A program made the position numbers and the translations under genes. The notes under the pieces are model-generated. The model did not search any database. It saw nothing but the letters and a program-made list of their open reading frames with translations, and had not been told where the DNA came from. A stretch of DNA of 64,000 bases from Sphingobacterium sp. PCS056 (GTDB lineage Bacteria > Bacteroidota > Bacteroidia > Sphingobacteriales > Sphingobacteriaceae): the NCBI RefSeq assembly GCF_023273895.1, contig NZ_CP096883.1:3720001-3784000 (forward strand), read 5' to 3'. Shown piece after piece: positions 17,605 through 25,606 of this stretch (the first letter of the stretch is position 1; each line of letters begins with the position of its first letter).

Positions 17605-18864
17605 TTATTCTATCCCATTATTTCCATATAGCAATACGTTAGATATAATATATCTCAACTGAAACTTCAAATCGAAATTCATATCAATCATTTCCGCTCG
17701 ACCACATAATTTCAAAAGTGTCGATAGATTTTCTACGTGTCCAACACTATCACGACTAAACAAATCTTTCAGTTCTTTAATATCCTTAAATGGACTCCGA
17801 GCGCTAAGAATTCTCTCTCCAATTTTTGCTCTTAAATGATCTGGATCAACAGCTTCTGATAAAAAGTAAAAATCACTTTCAAAATTTTCTATATCCGCAA
17901 AAAAATCTTCTATCTGAGCATAGCTATCGACAAATGTTTTAGCAGTGACAGTATGTTGATAAGTCTTACTATTCTCAATACCACCAGCATTCCTATTCGG
18001 AAAAAGGTGAAGGTTCCCATCACTGTCGACATTACCTAATTTAAACTCTAAAGAACTGTATAATCCAAATGAAGCATTTCCTTGGTCATCATTACGGATT
18101 GTGATTGAAGGATAAACATAACCTAATTCAGGAATTTTTTTTTGCACTGAACTTCTTAAAATTATCTCAATTTTTGATTCACTCAATGAAAGTGAACTAA
18201 CAAAGAAGGTATTACCTTTCTGATTAGATAGCTTTGCGAGCTCTAAAAATGCAACAACAAAAGTTTCACCAATACCAAATTCTCGAAATTTATCTGAGTT
18301 TATAGCTTTAACATAATGCTGTTCTTCTACTTTATCATAAATAAGTCTAAACATTTTGTTACTTGGTCGTGCTTTTTCCTTTTCGAATCTTTGCTCCCAA
18401 GATTGATTAACAGCTTTTAAAAGATCTTTATCACGAAGTTCTTTTCTCAAATAAGTAATATACTGACTCAGTCTTCTATCATCATAAAACATTCGTAAGG
18501 AGTCATACAATGATATAGCAGTTAATTCATCTATCTCCATACCATCCAAAGTACCATTCTTCAAAATAAAATCTACATCATTATGTTGATTTTCTACAAA
18601 AGATGTTGTAACATTATCTTCCGAAACTTTAACTCTTTGAGTATCGAAACGATTTGTATAATCTTTAACAATAGCTGTAAATAAATCTATCTTTGGTAGC
18701 ATTATATCAACTCCATCACCTAAAATATATTTATCTATAACGTACTGTTTTACCTCATCATCTTTTATCAAATTTAGAAGGCAATCAGATGAAACGTATC
18801 CTCTTCCTTCTCCTAATTCAGCCAAGCGTATTGGCCTTTGAACAAAATATTCTCTTATTTCCAT
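17605..18864 (-). CDS. unknown 419-aa cytoplasmic protein
   Basis: I do not recognise the family. The protein has no signal peptide or membrane segment and is rich in Asp, Glu and Lys. It opens with MEIREYFVQRPIRLAELGEG and has central beta-rich stretches ('SSLSLSESKIEIILRSS', 'YVYPSITIRNDDQGNASFGLYSSLEFKLG') that recall proteins handling phage or plasmid DNA, but no catalytic motif stands out. It is a single-gene unit with its own terminator, lying between the dead IS256 copy and the HTH/ImmA pair. AT-rich composition and position fit an accessory, possibly defence, gene; this is inference from context. Confidence 0.6.
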   Translation of the reverse strand: MEIREYFVQRPIRLAELGEGRGYVSSDCLLNLIKDDEVKQYVIDKYILGDGVDIMLPKIDLFTAIVKDYTNRFDTQRVKVSEDNVTTSFVENQHNDVDFILKNGTLDGMEIDELTAISLYDSLRMFYDDRRLSQYITYLRKELRDKDLLKAVNQSWEQRFEKEKARPSNKMFRLIYDKVEEQHYVKAINSDKFREFGIGETFVVAFLELAKLSNQKGNTFFVSSLSLSESKIEIILRSSVQKKIPELGYVYPSITIRNDDQGNASFGLYSSLEFKLGNVDSDGNLHLFPNRNAGGIENSKTYQHTVTAKTFVDSYAQIEDFFADIENFESDFYFLSEAVDPDHLRAKIGERILSARSPFKDIKELKDLFSRDSVGHVENLSTLLKLCGRAEMIDMNFDLKFQLRYIISNVLLYGNNGIE

Positions 18865-19002
18865 TACTAATCAATGTATTATATTACCATATTCAGCCAA
18901 AAAAACAGACACGGTTGACTAGTTGCAAATACACCATGTAATCACGACTTTCGTTAATAAACGACCATGAAATCAAACAGAAAAAAAGAAATAAAAATAT
19001 TT

Positions 19003-19033
19003 TTTGAGTTGCCGCAAACTAATTTTACCTTTG
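19003..19033 (+). promoter_or_regulatory. Bacteroidota-type promoter TTTG-N19-TACCTTTG
   Basis: A TTTG at 19003-19006 and TACCTTTG at 19026-19033 are 19 bp apart, matching the established -33/-7 consensus of this phylum. An 8-bp inverted repeat (19011-19018 with 19030-19037) overlaps the -7 element and could be an operator. No protein-coding start follows on the plus strand; a terminator does, 80 bp later. Confidence 0.65.
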
Positions 19034-19039
19034 CGGCGT

Positions 19040-19145
19040 TATTAAAATACAACATAATCATTTCTCATTTAAGCCTAGCTGCTTGAATTGACAACAATGA
19101 AAGTTAATAAGACTCAGGTTGGGTAGGATCTTCCTGAGTTTTTCC
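19040..19145 (+). ncRNA. candidate small RNA
   Basis: A consensus promoter predicts a start near 19040 and a rho-independent terminator ends at about 19145, so a transcript of roughly 100 nt is expected. It holds no open frame worth noting. It lies in the gap between two convergent-to-divergent minus-strand accessory genes and is transcribed opposite to both. I cannot assign it to a known RNA family. Confidence 0.45.
19112..19145 (+). terminator. rho-independent terminator of the candidate small RNA
   Basis: ACTCAGG (19112-19118) pairs with CCTGAGT (19133-19139) around a 14-base loop and is followed by a T-run on the plus strand only. Confidence 0.75.
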
Positions 19146-19183
19146 CTTCATTATCAACTCCATTAAAACACTAACTTTTCATA

Positions 19184-20236
19184 CTATCTAATTACTTTAA
19201 GTTTACTTATATTTTCTTTCAATATAATTTCATCAAGAATATCCATTGGTAATTTTAAGTAATCTTGCAACTCATTATTCGAATAAGCAAGATCAACTTG
19301 AAATAATTTAGTTGCTTTATCAAATAAAGCAGGGCTATCAATATAAACTTGAATTGGTTCAATTTTACTATATCCAAATCTACTCATCTGAATATTGAAG
19401 TACGTGTACTCATTCTGTTTGATACAACCCAAAGTGAAAGCTCTTCTAATTATTGATGCCATAGAAGTTAACCAATATCTTTTATACTCACCTAAGTCAT
19501 TAAACTTCAATCCTCTTAATGAATTTTTAATTGCATTATCTGGCATTAAAAACTCTGAAGCAAAATTATTTGCTTCCTTTTCCTTATCTCTATATGAAGG
19601 TATTGGATAATTATTCTCATTATGCATTAAAAGATGTCCGAGCTCATGCGCAAGAGTAAATCTCTTTCTATCATTAGAAAAAGATTTATTTATTATAATT
19701 AAAGGATATCCTTTATCTGTTATAAAAGAGACACCATCAAACTTTTCTGTAGCATCAATTTCATATATAATTACCCCTTTACTTTCAATTAAAGTAAAGA
19801 TATTTTTAACAGGATCAAATTGGCCTAAATTTAGTTTCTTTCTTGTGTAAGAAGCTATGTATTCAGGAGAATAACCTTCATCCACATTTAATGGGGAGAA
19901 AGTAAATTCTGGCCAATCAATATCTTCTGACATTTGATCTATAATATATCCTATTAATTTACATCTTAGCTCAAAAGTCTGTACAGCACCTTTTGTTACG
20001 CCAGATCTCTTTCTATAATTTGCATTTTCAACAATATTATTTATTTTCAAATCAAAAAATCCTTTTGGAAAATTTAAAAACTCAATAATATCTCTCTGAA
20101 TACTATCTGACAAATATCCCAATCCCTTTTCAAATTTTGATAAATTTGATTGAGATAAACCGTTAATATTACTAGCTAAATCCGATTGACTCAATCCTCT
20201 GTATTCACGGGCAAATGTTAATTGTCTATTATTCAT
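19184..20236 (-). CDS. HTH (XRE) plus ImmA/IrrE-type metallopeptidase
   Basis: A 350-aa protein. Residues about 5-60 form an XRE HTH ('LTFAREYRGLSQSDLASNINGLSQSNLSKFEKG'). Residues about 165-260 form an ImmA/IrrE zinc peptidase with HELGH at 197-201 and a downstream 'KEANNFASEFLMP' helix carrying the third ligand. Such proteins bind an operator and cleave a partner or repressor when triggered, as in ICE and toxin-antitoxin control. It lies 55 bp after the unknown 214-aa gene and runs the same way, so the two probably form an operon. The family call is firm; the target is unknown, with the neighbour the first candidate. Confidence 0.88.
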   Translation of the reverse strand: MNNRQLTFAREYRGLSQSDLASNINGLSQSNLSKFEKGLGYLSDSIQRDIIEFLNFPKGFFDLKINNIVENANYRKRSGVTKGAVQTFELRCKLIGYIIDQMSEDIDWPEFTFSPLNVDEGYSPEYIASYTRKKLNLGQFDPVKNIFTLIESKGVIIYEIDATEKFDGVSFITDKGYPLIIINKSFSNDRKRFTLAHELGHLLMHNENNYPIPSYRDKEKEANNFASEFLMPDNAIKNSLRGLKFNDLGEYKRYWLTSMASIIRRAFTLGCIKQNEYTYFNIQMSRFGYSKIEPIQVYIDSPALFDKATKLFQVDLAYSNNELQDYLKLPMDILDEIILKENISKLKVIR

Positions 20237-20291
20237 TTTATTTTTATCAAAAAATTAGTTTACATAAACACCACCAGGACATGTTGGTTAA

Positions 20292-20936
20292 TTATACTAT
20301 TTTTCTATTTTGAACTTTATTTTTTAATTTAGGTTCTATTAAGCTAACATTATTAAAGTTTATTGAATTTATGTTATTCTCATAATCCTCAAGAGCAATT
20401 GAAAAGACCACATTACCTTCATCAATATATAGCAATTGCGGATTAATATATTCTCCAATTTTGTTTTTTTGATAACCAAAATATAATATTCGTGCATCAT
20501 TATAATTTGACGAAGAGAATAAATCTAATGTCATATTTTGACTCATTATCCCCTGCACATTCGATGTATAGATATTCATTGGCATACCTTTACTATTCAG
20601 TTTCTTGAAAAGAATTAAATACCCCTTAATGTTCAGAATCAAGCGCTTATATTTCCCATAAAAAGCTTTATCTCCAAAGTTTTCAAAAAGCATCTCCGCA
20701 AAAAAAGACTGCATTATTGAAGCTTCCAAACTTCTTGACCTCGACATTGGAGGAAAATTCATCATCACCTCCTGAGTTTTTTCCAATGCTTGGGAGAATG
20801 TTTTATGGAGCTCCCCCAGCTCCTTTTTAAGCTCTAATTTACAAGCTTCCAATACTGCAAGAGATCTTTTCCCTTGCATTCTTCGTGATTGATCACTATT
20901 TTTGTCTAAATTTATCATATTAATAAGATTAAACAC
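20292..20936 (-). CDS. unknown partner of the HTH/ImmA protein
   Basis: A 214-aa protein of unknown function. The N-terminal half is helical and charged ('ACKLELKKELGELHKTFSQALEKTQEVMM') and has a 'MSRSRSLEASIMQSFFAEMLFENFG' segment. The second half is beta-rich ('YLILFKKLNSKGMPMNIYTSN', 'RILYFGYQKNKIG', 'PQLLYIDEGNVVFSIA'). It has no signal peptide. It is the promoter-proximal gene of a two-gene unit with the HTH/ImmA gene, the usual order for a toxin or effector preceding its regulator. A long perfect hairpin lies just upstream of the start. Calling it a toxin is inference from that arrangement only. Confidence 0.6.
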   Translation of the reverse strand: MFNLINMINLDKNSDQSRRMQGKRSLAVLEACKLELKKELGELHKTFSQALEKTQEVMMNFPPMSRSRSLEASIMQSFFAEMLFENFGDKAFYGKYKRLILNIKGYLILFKKLNSKGMPMNIYTSNVQGIMSQNMTLDLFSSSNYNDARILYFGYQKNKIGEYINPQLLYIDEGNVVFSIALEDYENNINSINFNNVSLIEPKLKNKVQNRKIV

Positions 20937-20949
20937 GCCCTAGGTGGTG

Positions 20950-20988
20950 AATAATAAAATCCTTGTTCGTAGCAAGGATTTTATTATT
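20950..20988. terminator. 16-bp perfect hairpin upstream of the 214-aa gene
   Basis: Arms 20950-20965 and 20973-20988 are perfectly complementary (AATAATAAAATCCTTG type) with a 7-base loop. The A/T-rich outer parts give U-runs in either direction, so it works as a bidirectional terminator. Lying 14 bp upstream of a start codon, it could also act as an attenuator or operator. Confidence 0.6.
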
Positions 20989-21374
20989 AATACCCAAATT
21001 TAGTAAAAGTAACCCACTTTGTATATAATTTAACAAATAAATTGTAAAATAAAATATAAAATGCTTTAAAACAAGCCATTAACAATAGATATATTTCATA
21101 ATTATTCTATACATAGGTACCTTAGGTAACCAATAATCATATATTATACTGGATTAATTTAAAGTAATTGATATCGTTAAGTACTATTTGGGTTCTCTTC
21201 AGTAAAAGACTAAAGTAAGTTGCTTTGTGTCGCAACATTATTATAAAAGATATGCCTTAATGATGTTCAAGTTTATACTTTTGTTCAGTTAGTTTTTAAT
21301 ATAAAACTATTGATTAAGTATAATATTCAAAGATATTAGTTGGTGCTACAATCTTTGAAAAAAAATATTAACTA
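20989..21374. other. AT-rich gap, no gene seen
   Basis: About 390 bp, strongly AT-rich, between the 214-aa gene and the terminator of the 159-aa gene. It must hold the promoter of the minus-strand HTH/ImmA operon. No clear consensus promoter, repeat or RNA gene was found. Confidence 0.4.
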
Positions 21375-21418
21375 AGAGTGTATTTGATACTTTTTCATTA
21401 GTATCAAATACACTTTTA
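21375..21418. terminator. terminator after the two-gene nuclease operon
   Basis: AGTGTATTTGATAC (21377-21390) pairs with 21401-21414 around a T-rich loop. It lies about 70 bp after the minus-strand stop at 21487, and A/T-rich flanks give T-runs on both strands. Confidence 0.7.
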
Positions 21419-21486
21419 ATCCTTCATCAGAAAACCTTTCTTAACATTACACCATTTTTTATTATAAACTACATTACAATAACTTT

Positions 21487-21966
21487 TTACATCAATTTTG
21501 ATAGTACTCGATCACTTAATTCTTTAATTTCAATTTCTGTACACCCCTCCTTCTCCATTATCTCGTTCATATACTTAAAGTGATTTAAGACAAAAGTTTC
21601 TAATGATTCCAAATCGAATTCTAAATTTTTTACGTTTCCAACTTGCACAATATTGTCTATTTCACAAATACAACTTGCTAAAATACCGTGAGATGAATGT
21701 TCTTTAGGAAAATCTGTATTTAAATAATAAAACCAATATGGAAAAGAACGATCAAGAAACTGAAGAAAATTCCTTATTTCCGGAATTTCGTAAACTTCTC
21801 TATTATCATTATCGTAACCATGAATTGTCAGTACTAACTTATTAAAATACTTCTTTGGTGTTTCATGCATTTCCGTTAAAGTATTTAAAACATCATTGAA
21901 ATCTAAAGAATCAATTTCCATCTTAGAAATCACTAAATTTATTAACGCGTATTTATCGTGTTCCAT
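21487..21966 (-). CDS. small partner of the nuclease gene, unknown function
   Basis: A 159-aa acidic cytoplasmic protein with no family I recognise. It contains 'FLQFLDRSFPYWFYYLNTDFPKE' and a Glu-rich C terminus ('MEKEGCTEIEIKELSDRVLSKLM'). Its start overlaps the end of the preceding nuclease-like gene by 14 bp, so the two are almost certainly translated together. That coupling suggests an accessory, specificity or inhibitor subunit of the nuclease. A strong terminator follows. Confidence 0.6.
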   Translation of the reverse strand: MEHDKYALINLVISKMEIDSLDFNDVLNTLTEMHETPKKYFNKLVLTIHGYDNDNREVYEIPEIRNFLQFLDRSFPYWFYYLNTDFPKEHSSHGILASCICEIDNIVQVGNVKNLEFDLESLETFVLNHFKYMNEIMEKEGCTEIEIKELSDRVLSKLM

Positions 21967-23527
21967 TTTTTAAAAAATTATCAAATTCATAAAAAGTCAT
22001 TATCTCGTATTCATTTTCAATAAACTCTAATGCACTATGTGAAGCTGTTATAAAGTAGGGATTTAATTTGAAATCAATTGGAACATTACATATGCTTTTG
22101 AAGATTTCTATTATGCTACCTCTGTGTTCATCAGTCCATCTTATTTTCCGAATAAATTTCTTATGGTATTTTTTCTGCTTATAATGATCATTCCATACCT
22201 GCCCTAATCCTCTAGCGTCGACAATTGGAGCATATGCTTTACATTCAACAATATATAACTCATTTGTCTCGGGTTTGAATGCAAGAATATCAATCTCACC
22301 ACATTCAATATCTTTTCCGTCAATCTTAGCGACATTTAGACAGTTAAAACCAATATCAGAAAGCATTTTAGTCACCTCTTTTTCAAACACTTTCATTCTA
22401 TAAAAGGTTTCTATATCTATTATATCTTGCGCCAGCTTAACATTATTCTTCAAGTCATTTCTTTGTCCCAAAACAATCTTTGTTACAAAAATATCTAACC
22501 ATTCAACATATAACCTTGGACTAATGATAACATGTTTTTTAGAAGAAGTCACAAATTTCCTTTCAGCACTTCTACTGTCATACATTGTTTTAAAACTAGA
22601 GTCTAAATCAACTATAACCCCTGCGTTAAATAACATTCTAACCTGTTGATTTTTTCTTAAAAAATCGCGGGTCGCATGATTCTCATTGTCAATATTCAAA
22701 AAACTAATCTTTATCAATGATTGAATTTTTTCAATTGATACCCCAGAAACCTTAGAAACTAGCTGAATAAAGTCATCTAAAGGTTGTATAATTATTGATG
22801 CCTCAATATCAACAGAAATTTTGTTTGCAATGGAAATAATTATTTTTTTAATCTCCTCCATAGAAATGGAAAAGTGTTTTGATAAAAACGTATCAACCAT
22901 GCTTGTTAAAACCTCATTATTTGGGGCAAAGTGACTATATTTATCCCAATCGGTTTTTAAAAGTATTGATTTAGTAATATTATCGAATAACTCTCTACCA
23001 GCTAAATCAAAGTCAGGAGATTTTACTAATAAATATGGAGAAAATACAATTTTTACTAAGGTCAGTCTATTGTTTAAGAAGTGTAAATAGTTTGAATATT
23101 CGGAACACTGCCCCATAGCAACTAATAATGTAAAAATCACATTAATATTTTCTGTTGTTGGTCTTTCTTGATTATGTATTGTATTAGTTTCTAGCTTTTC
23201 TAAACAAATATCTATAATGTAGCGCCAACCATAACGACCTATTGGAGAAAATATTTTATTTCCTATAACATTTTCAGCTGGATCATCATAATGTATTACG
23301 GTCCAAAGTTCAAGTTGTATATAAGCTTCTCGGATCCAAGCAGCAGGATGAAATTTACTTAGCTCATTTTCTAACTCTAATTTTAGAGAATTATAACAAT
23401 CATTATAAAATTTCTTAATACTTTCCAAATCAGTCATTTCTCTAAAAACAGCCTTTGGCCAGTTTTCAATTATAATCTTGTTATAGATATCGTACCTTAC
23501 TTCATATTGTGGTGATATTATTTGCAT
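21953..23527 (-). CDS. PD-(D/E)XK-type nuclease-like protein
   Basis: A 524-aa cytoplasmic protein. The first 380 residues are helical and unassigned. Near residues 405-435 lies 'IECGEIDILAFKPETNELYIVECKAYAP', the D-x(n)-E-x-K signature of restriction-type endonucleases, followed by a basic helix ('QKKYHKKFIRKIRW') suited to DNA contact. The same signature ends the 1243-aa SEC-C protein at 12096. It is the first gene of a two-gene operon with an overlapping 159-aa partner. A restriction or anti-phage role is likely but not shown; no methyltransferase lies beside it. Confidence 0.65.
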   Translation of the reverse strand: MQIISPQYEVRYDIYNKIIIENWPKAVFREMTDLESIKKFYNDCYNSLKLELENELSKFHPAAWIREAYIQLELWTVIHYDDPAENVIGNKIFSPIGRYGWRYIIDICLEKLETNTIHNQERPTTENINVIFTLLVAMGQCSEYSNYLHFLNNRLTLVKIVFSPYLLVKSPDFDLAGRELFDNITKSILLKTDWDKYSHFAPNNEVLTSMVDTFLSKHFSISMEEIKKIIISIANKISVDIEASIIIQPLDDFIQLVSKVSGVSIEKIQSLIKISFLNIDNENHATRDFLRKNQQVRMLFNAGVIVDLDSSFKTMYDSRSAERKFVTSSKKHVIISPRLYVEWLDIFVTKIVLGQRNDLKNNVKLAQDIIDIETFYRMKVFEKEVTKMLSDIGFNCLNVAKIDGKDIECGEIDILAFKPETNELYIVECKAYAPIVDARGLGQVWNDHYKQKKYHKKFIRKIRWTDEHRGSIIEIFKSICNVPIDFKLNPYFITASHSALEFIENEYEIMTFYEFDNFLKNGTR

Positions 23528-24052
23528 TTATGTTTATTAAATAAATTTTGTTAATATATTATTTCATTTAGTACGATCGCATTTTTCAGTTCTGCCAGTA
23601 TTACAGTCCTTAATTATTCAAAACTTTAATGAATTTTATTTTAAATTGTGATAATAGATTAATTGTATTTCCACTGCTGGATCTATGCTTCATAATAGGT
23701 CTATCCTCTACCCTATAATTTGTATAGTAATTGCCATGGACAATTACTCCAACCTAAGTAGGTATTACGAATCTTTTCATAATTAAATCGGAATTCCTTT
23801 CAAACAATATGGCTGTGTAAAAATCATCTGCAAAATAAAATCAAAGATTAAAAATTTAAAAGCAAAATAGTTATGCATTTCGCAATTGCACGCAATGATA
23901 AGTAATCTTATTTTACTTGTTATACGGGAAACCGTAAAATTAACTAAATGTTGTTAAAATATATTTTTCATCAATCAAGTGATATAGTGTTTCATTATTT
24001 TTTAATATCTTACATGTGAAAATATAGCCAATAATAACTAAAGTATCCAATT
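23528..24052. other. divergent intergenic region, no gene seen
   Basis: 525 AT-rich bases between the minus-strand nuclease operon and the plus-strand PRTase-DprA operon. It must hold promoters for both, but I find no clear TAnnTTTG pair. A short inverted repeat with GTAATTGCCAT/ATGGACAATTAC lies near 23730-23750. Confidence 0.4.
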
Positions 24053-24730
24053 ATGAATAAAATAACAGTCACAGATCTTGTTGACTTTGTCCGAAAAACA
24101 CCTAGGGGAAGGCAAACACTGATAAACAATCTCAAAACACCCAAAGAAAAAACACCCGATGATAGCGGAGGAAATTATTGGATTTCCGCATTAAGTTGTC
24201 TTGCCAAAGCTTTTGTCGATAATTCGCAAAATATTATTGGTGGTAAAATAGACGAATTAATTGATAAAATTGAATTTGCTAAAACTAAAAAAGCAAAAGA
24301 CATGTATCAGGGAAATATAAATATCTTACAGGACTTTGAAGAGTATGATTTTACTGCAATAAAACCTAATACTAAATTAGTTTTCATCAAAAAGAATAAA
24401 GCTAAATCTATAATAGATATTAAAAATCTACCGCTTTATGCCATGCCTCATCATGTATTCTCATTTGAAGAAAATGAAATTCAGAAAATTGGTGCTGTAT
24501 GGTTTGTTGCAAAAAAAGGAGGTTTTAAAATTGACGAGTTAGCAATGGTGACAGACCTTTTGTATCGTTATCTAGATACTAACTATACGAGCAAATATGA
24601 AATCGATATGGATTACTGCTTGGCTGTTGACGTGAATTCACTCAACCATATCTCTTATACTCCTATCAGCACTAGTGAAATCAAATCACCGCTGATGCAA
24701 ACTGTCAATGAAATGAAAGTGTTAATGTAA
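24053..24730 (+). CDS. first gene of the PRTase-DprA unit, unknown 225-aa protein
   Basis: A 225-aa soluble protein with no recognised domain. It starts MNKITVTDLVDFVRKTPRGRQTLINNL, a helical stretch, and has two beta-rich parts ('PNTKLVFIKKNKAKSIIDIKNLPLYAMPHH', 'IGAVWFVAKKGGFKIDEL') and a late 'YCLAVDVNSLNHISYTPIS'. It is followed after 16 bp by a phosphoribosyltransferase and then a DprA-like gene, all on the plus strand, so it should be the third component of that unit. A sensor or effector role is possible, but nothing in the sequence proves it. Confidence 0.6.
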   Translation: MNKITVTDLVDFVRKTPRGRQTLINNLKTPKEKTPDDSGGNYWISALSCLAKAFVDNSQNIIGGKIDELIDKIEFAKTKKAKDMYQGNINILQDFEEYDFTAIKPNTKLVFIKKNKAKSIIDIKNLPLYAMPHHVFSFEENEIQKIGAVWFVAKKGGFKIDELAMVTDLLYRYLDTNYTSKYEIDMDYCLAVDVNSLNHISYTPISTSEIKSPLMQTVNEMKVLM

Positions 24731-24746
24731 TTTAGAAAATATAATT

Positions 24747-25604
24747 ATGATATTTGATTTTAGATATATAGCATTAAATAAGAAACAAACTTCTATCGAA
24801 GATATAAAGGTGTTCATGGAAGATCAGGGTACTAAAAGAATTCATTTTGCAACTTCACATAGTGGAGCACTAAAAGCTGGGAATGAAAAATATCATGGAG
24901 TATTAAACGTTCCCTTCAATAATACCATAGGTCCAATTCTTTCGCAAAAATTTGAAGGAGGCATGAATCAGTATATTTTTTCAAATAAAATTAACCCTGG
25001 ATTTTGGAGAGGATTTAATTCAAAAGAAGATTATGAGAGTTGCAAATCATTTGTAGAGGAGCATAACCAAATTGTTTTTTTGCGTGATACTTTGGATCTA
25101 TCGCTTGCTTTATCTATGAATATATTAGATAAAGACAACCGGACAGAGATAGGTGAACTAGAGTATCAAGCAAAATTTCAAGAAAATGAAGGTGCAGAAA
25201 ATTATCTTGTGGCATTAGTTCAGGATTGGTTGAAGAAGCTTCCATTTTATAATTCTGCTGATGCGATCTGCGCAATGCCCTGTAGTAAACCTGAACGAGC
25301 AGGTTTACCGAGGCAGATTGTAGATCGTATTGAGGGATATGAGAATATCTCATCAGCATTAAAATGGAAGAAAAAAGATAAAAGTATTAAAGAATTGGGG
25401 ACGGTAGAAGAAAAGCTAGCTGCTCTTCAGGAATTTGAACTAGAGATTACTTCTGATTTGAAAGGAAAAAACGTAATTTTACTGGATGATCTATATATGT
25501 CGGGTATTAGCATGCAATTTGTAGCGATGAAACTAAAAGAAGCAGGCGTAGATCGTGTTTTTGGTATAAGTATTGTTAAATCTAGAAGTAACACAGCACT
25601 TTAA
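24747..25604 (+). CDS. phosphoribosyltransferase-like (ComF-type) protein
   Basis: A 285-aa protein. The C-terminal half is a type I PRTase fold: 'ADAICAMPCSKPERAGLPRQ' near 171-190 and the PRPP-binding loop 'VILLDDLYMSGIS' at 243-255 with the paired Asp at 247-248. The N-terminal 140 residues are unassigned and may bind a substrate. PRTases join or release bases at PRPP; ComFC-like members act with DNA uptake and DprA. The gene stops two bases before the DprA-like start, so the pair is coupled. Coupling of PRTase with a DprA/SLOG nucleotide-binding protein suggests nucleotide-based signalling or defence. Confidence 0.75.
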   Translation: MIFDFRYIALNKKQTSIEDIKVFMEDQGTKRIHFATSHSGALKAGNEKYHGVLNVPFNNTIGPILSQKFEGGMNQYIFSNKINPGFWRGFNSKEDYESCKSFVEEHNQIVFLRDTLDLSLALSMNILDKDNRTEIGELEYQAKFQENEGAENYLVALVQDWLKKLPFYNSADAICAMPCSKPERAGLPRQIVDRIEGYENISSALKWKKKDKSIKELGTVEEKLAALQEFELEITSDLKGKNVILLDDLYMSGISMQFVAMKLKEAGVDRVFGISIVKSRSNTAL

Positions 25605-25606
25605 TA

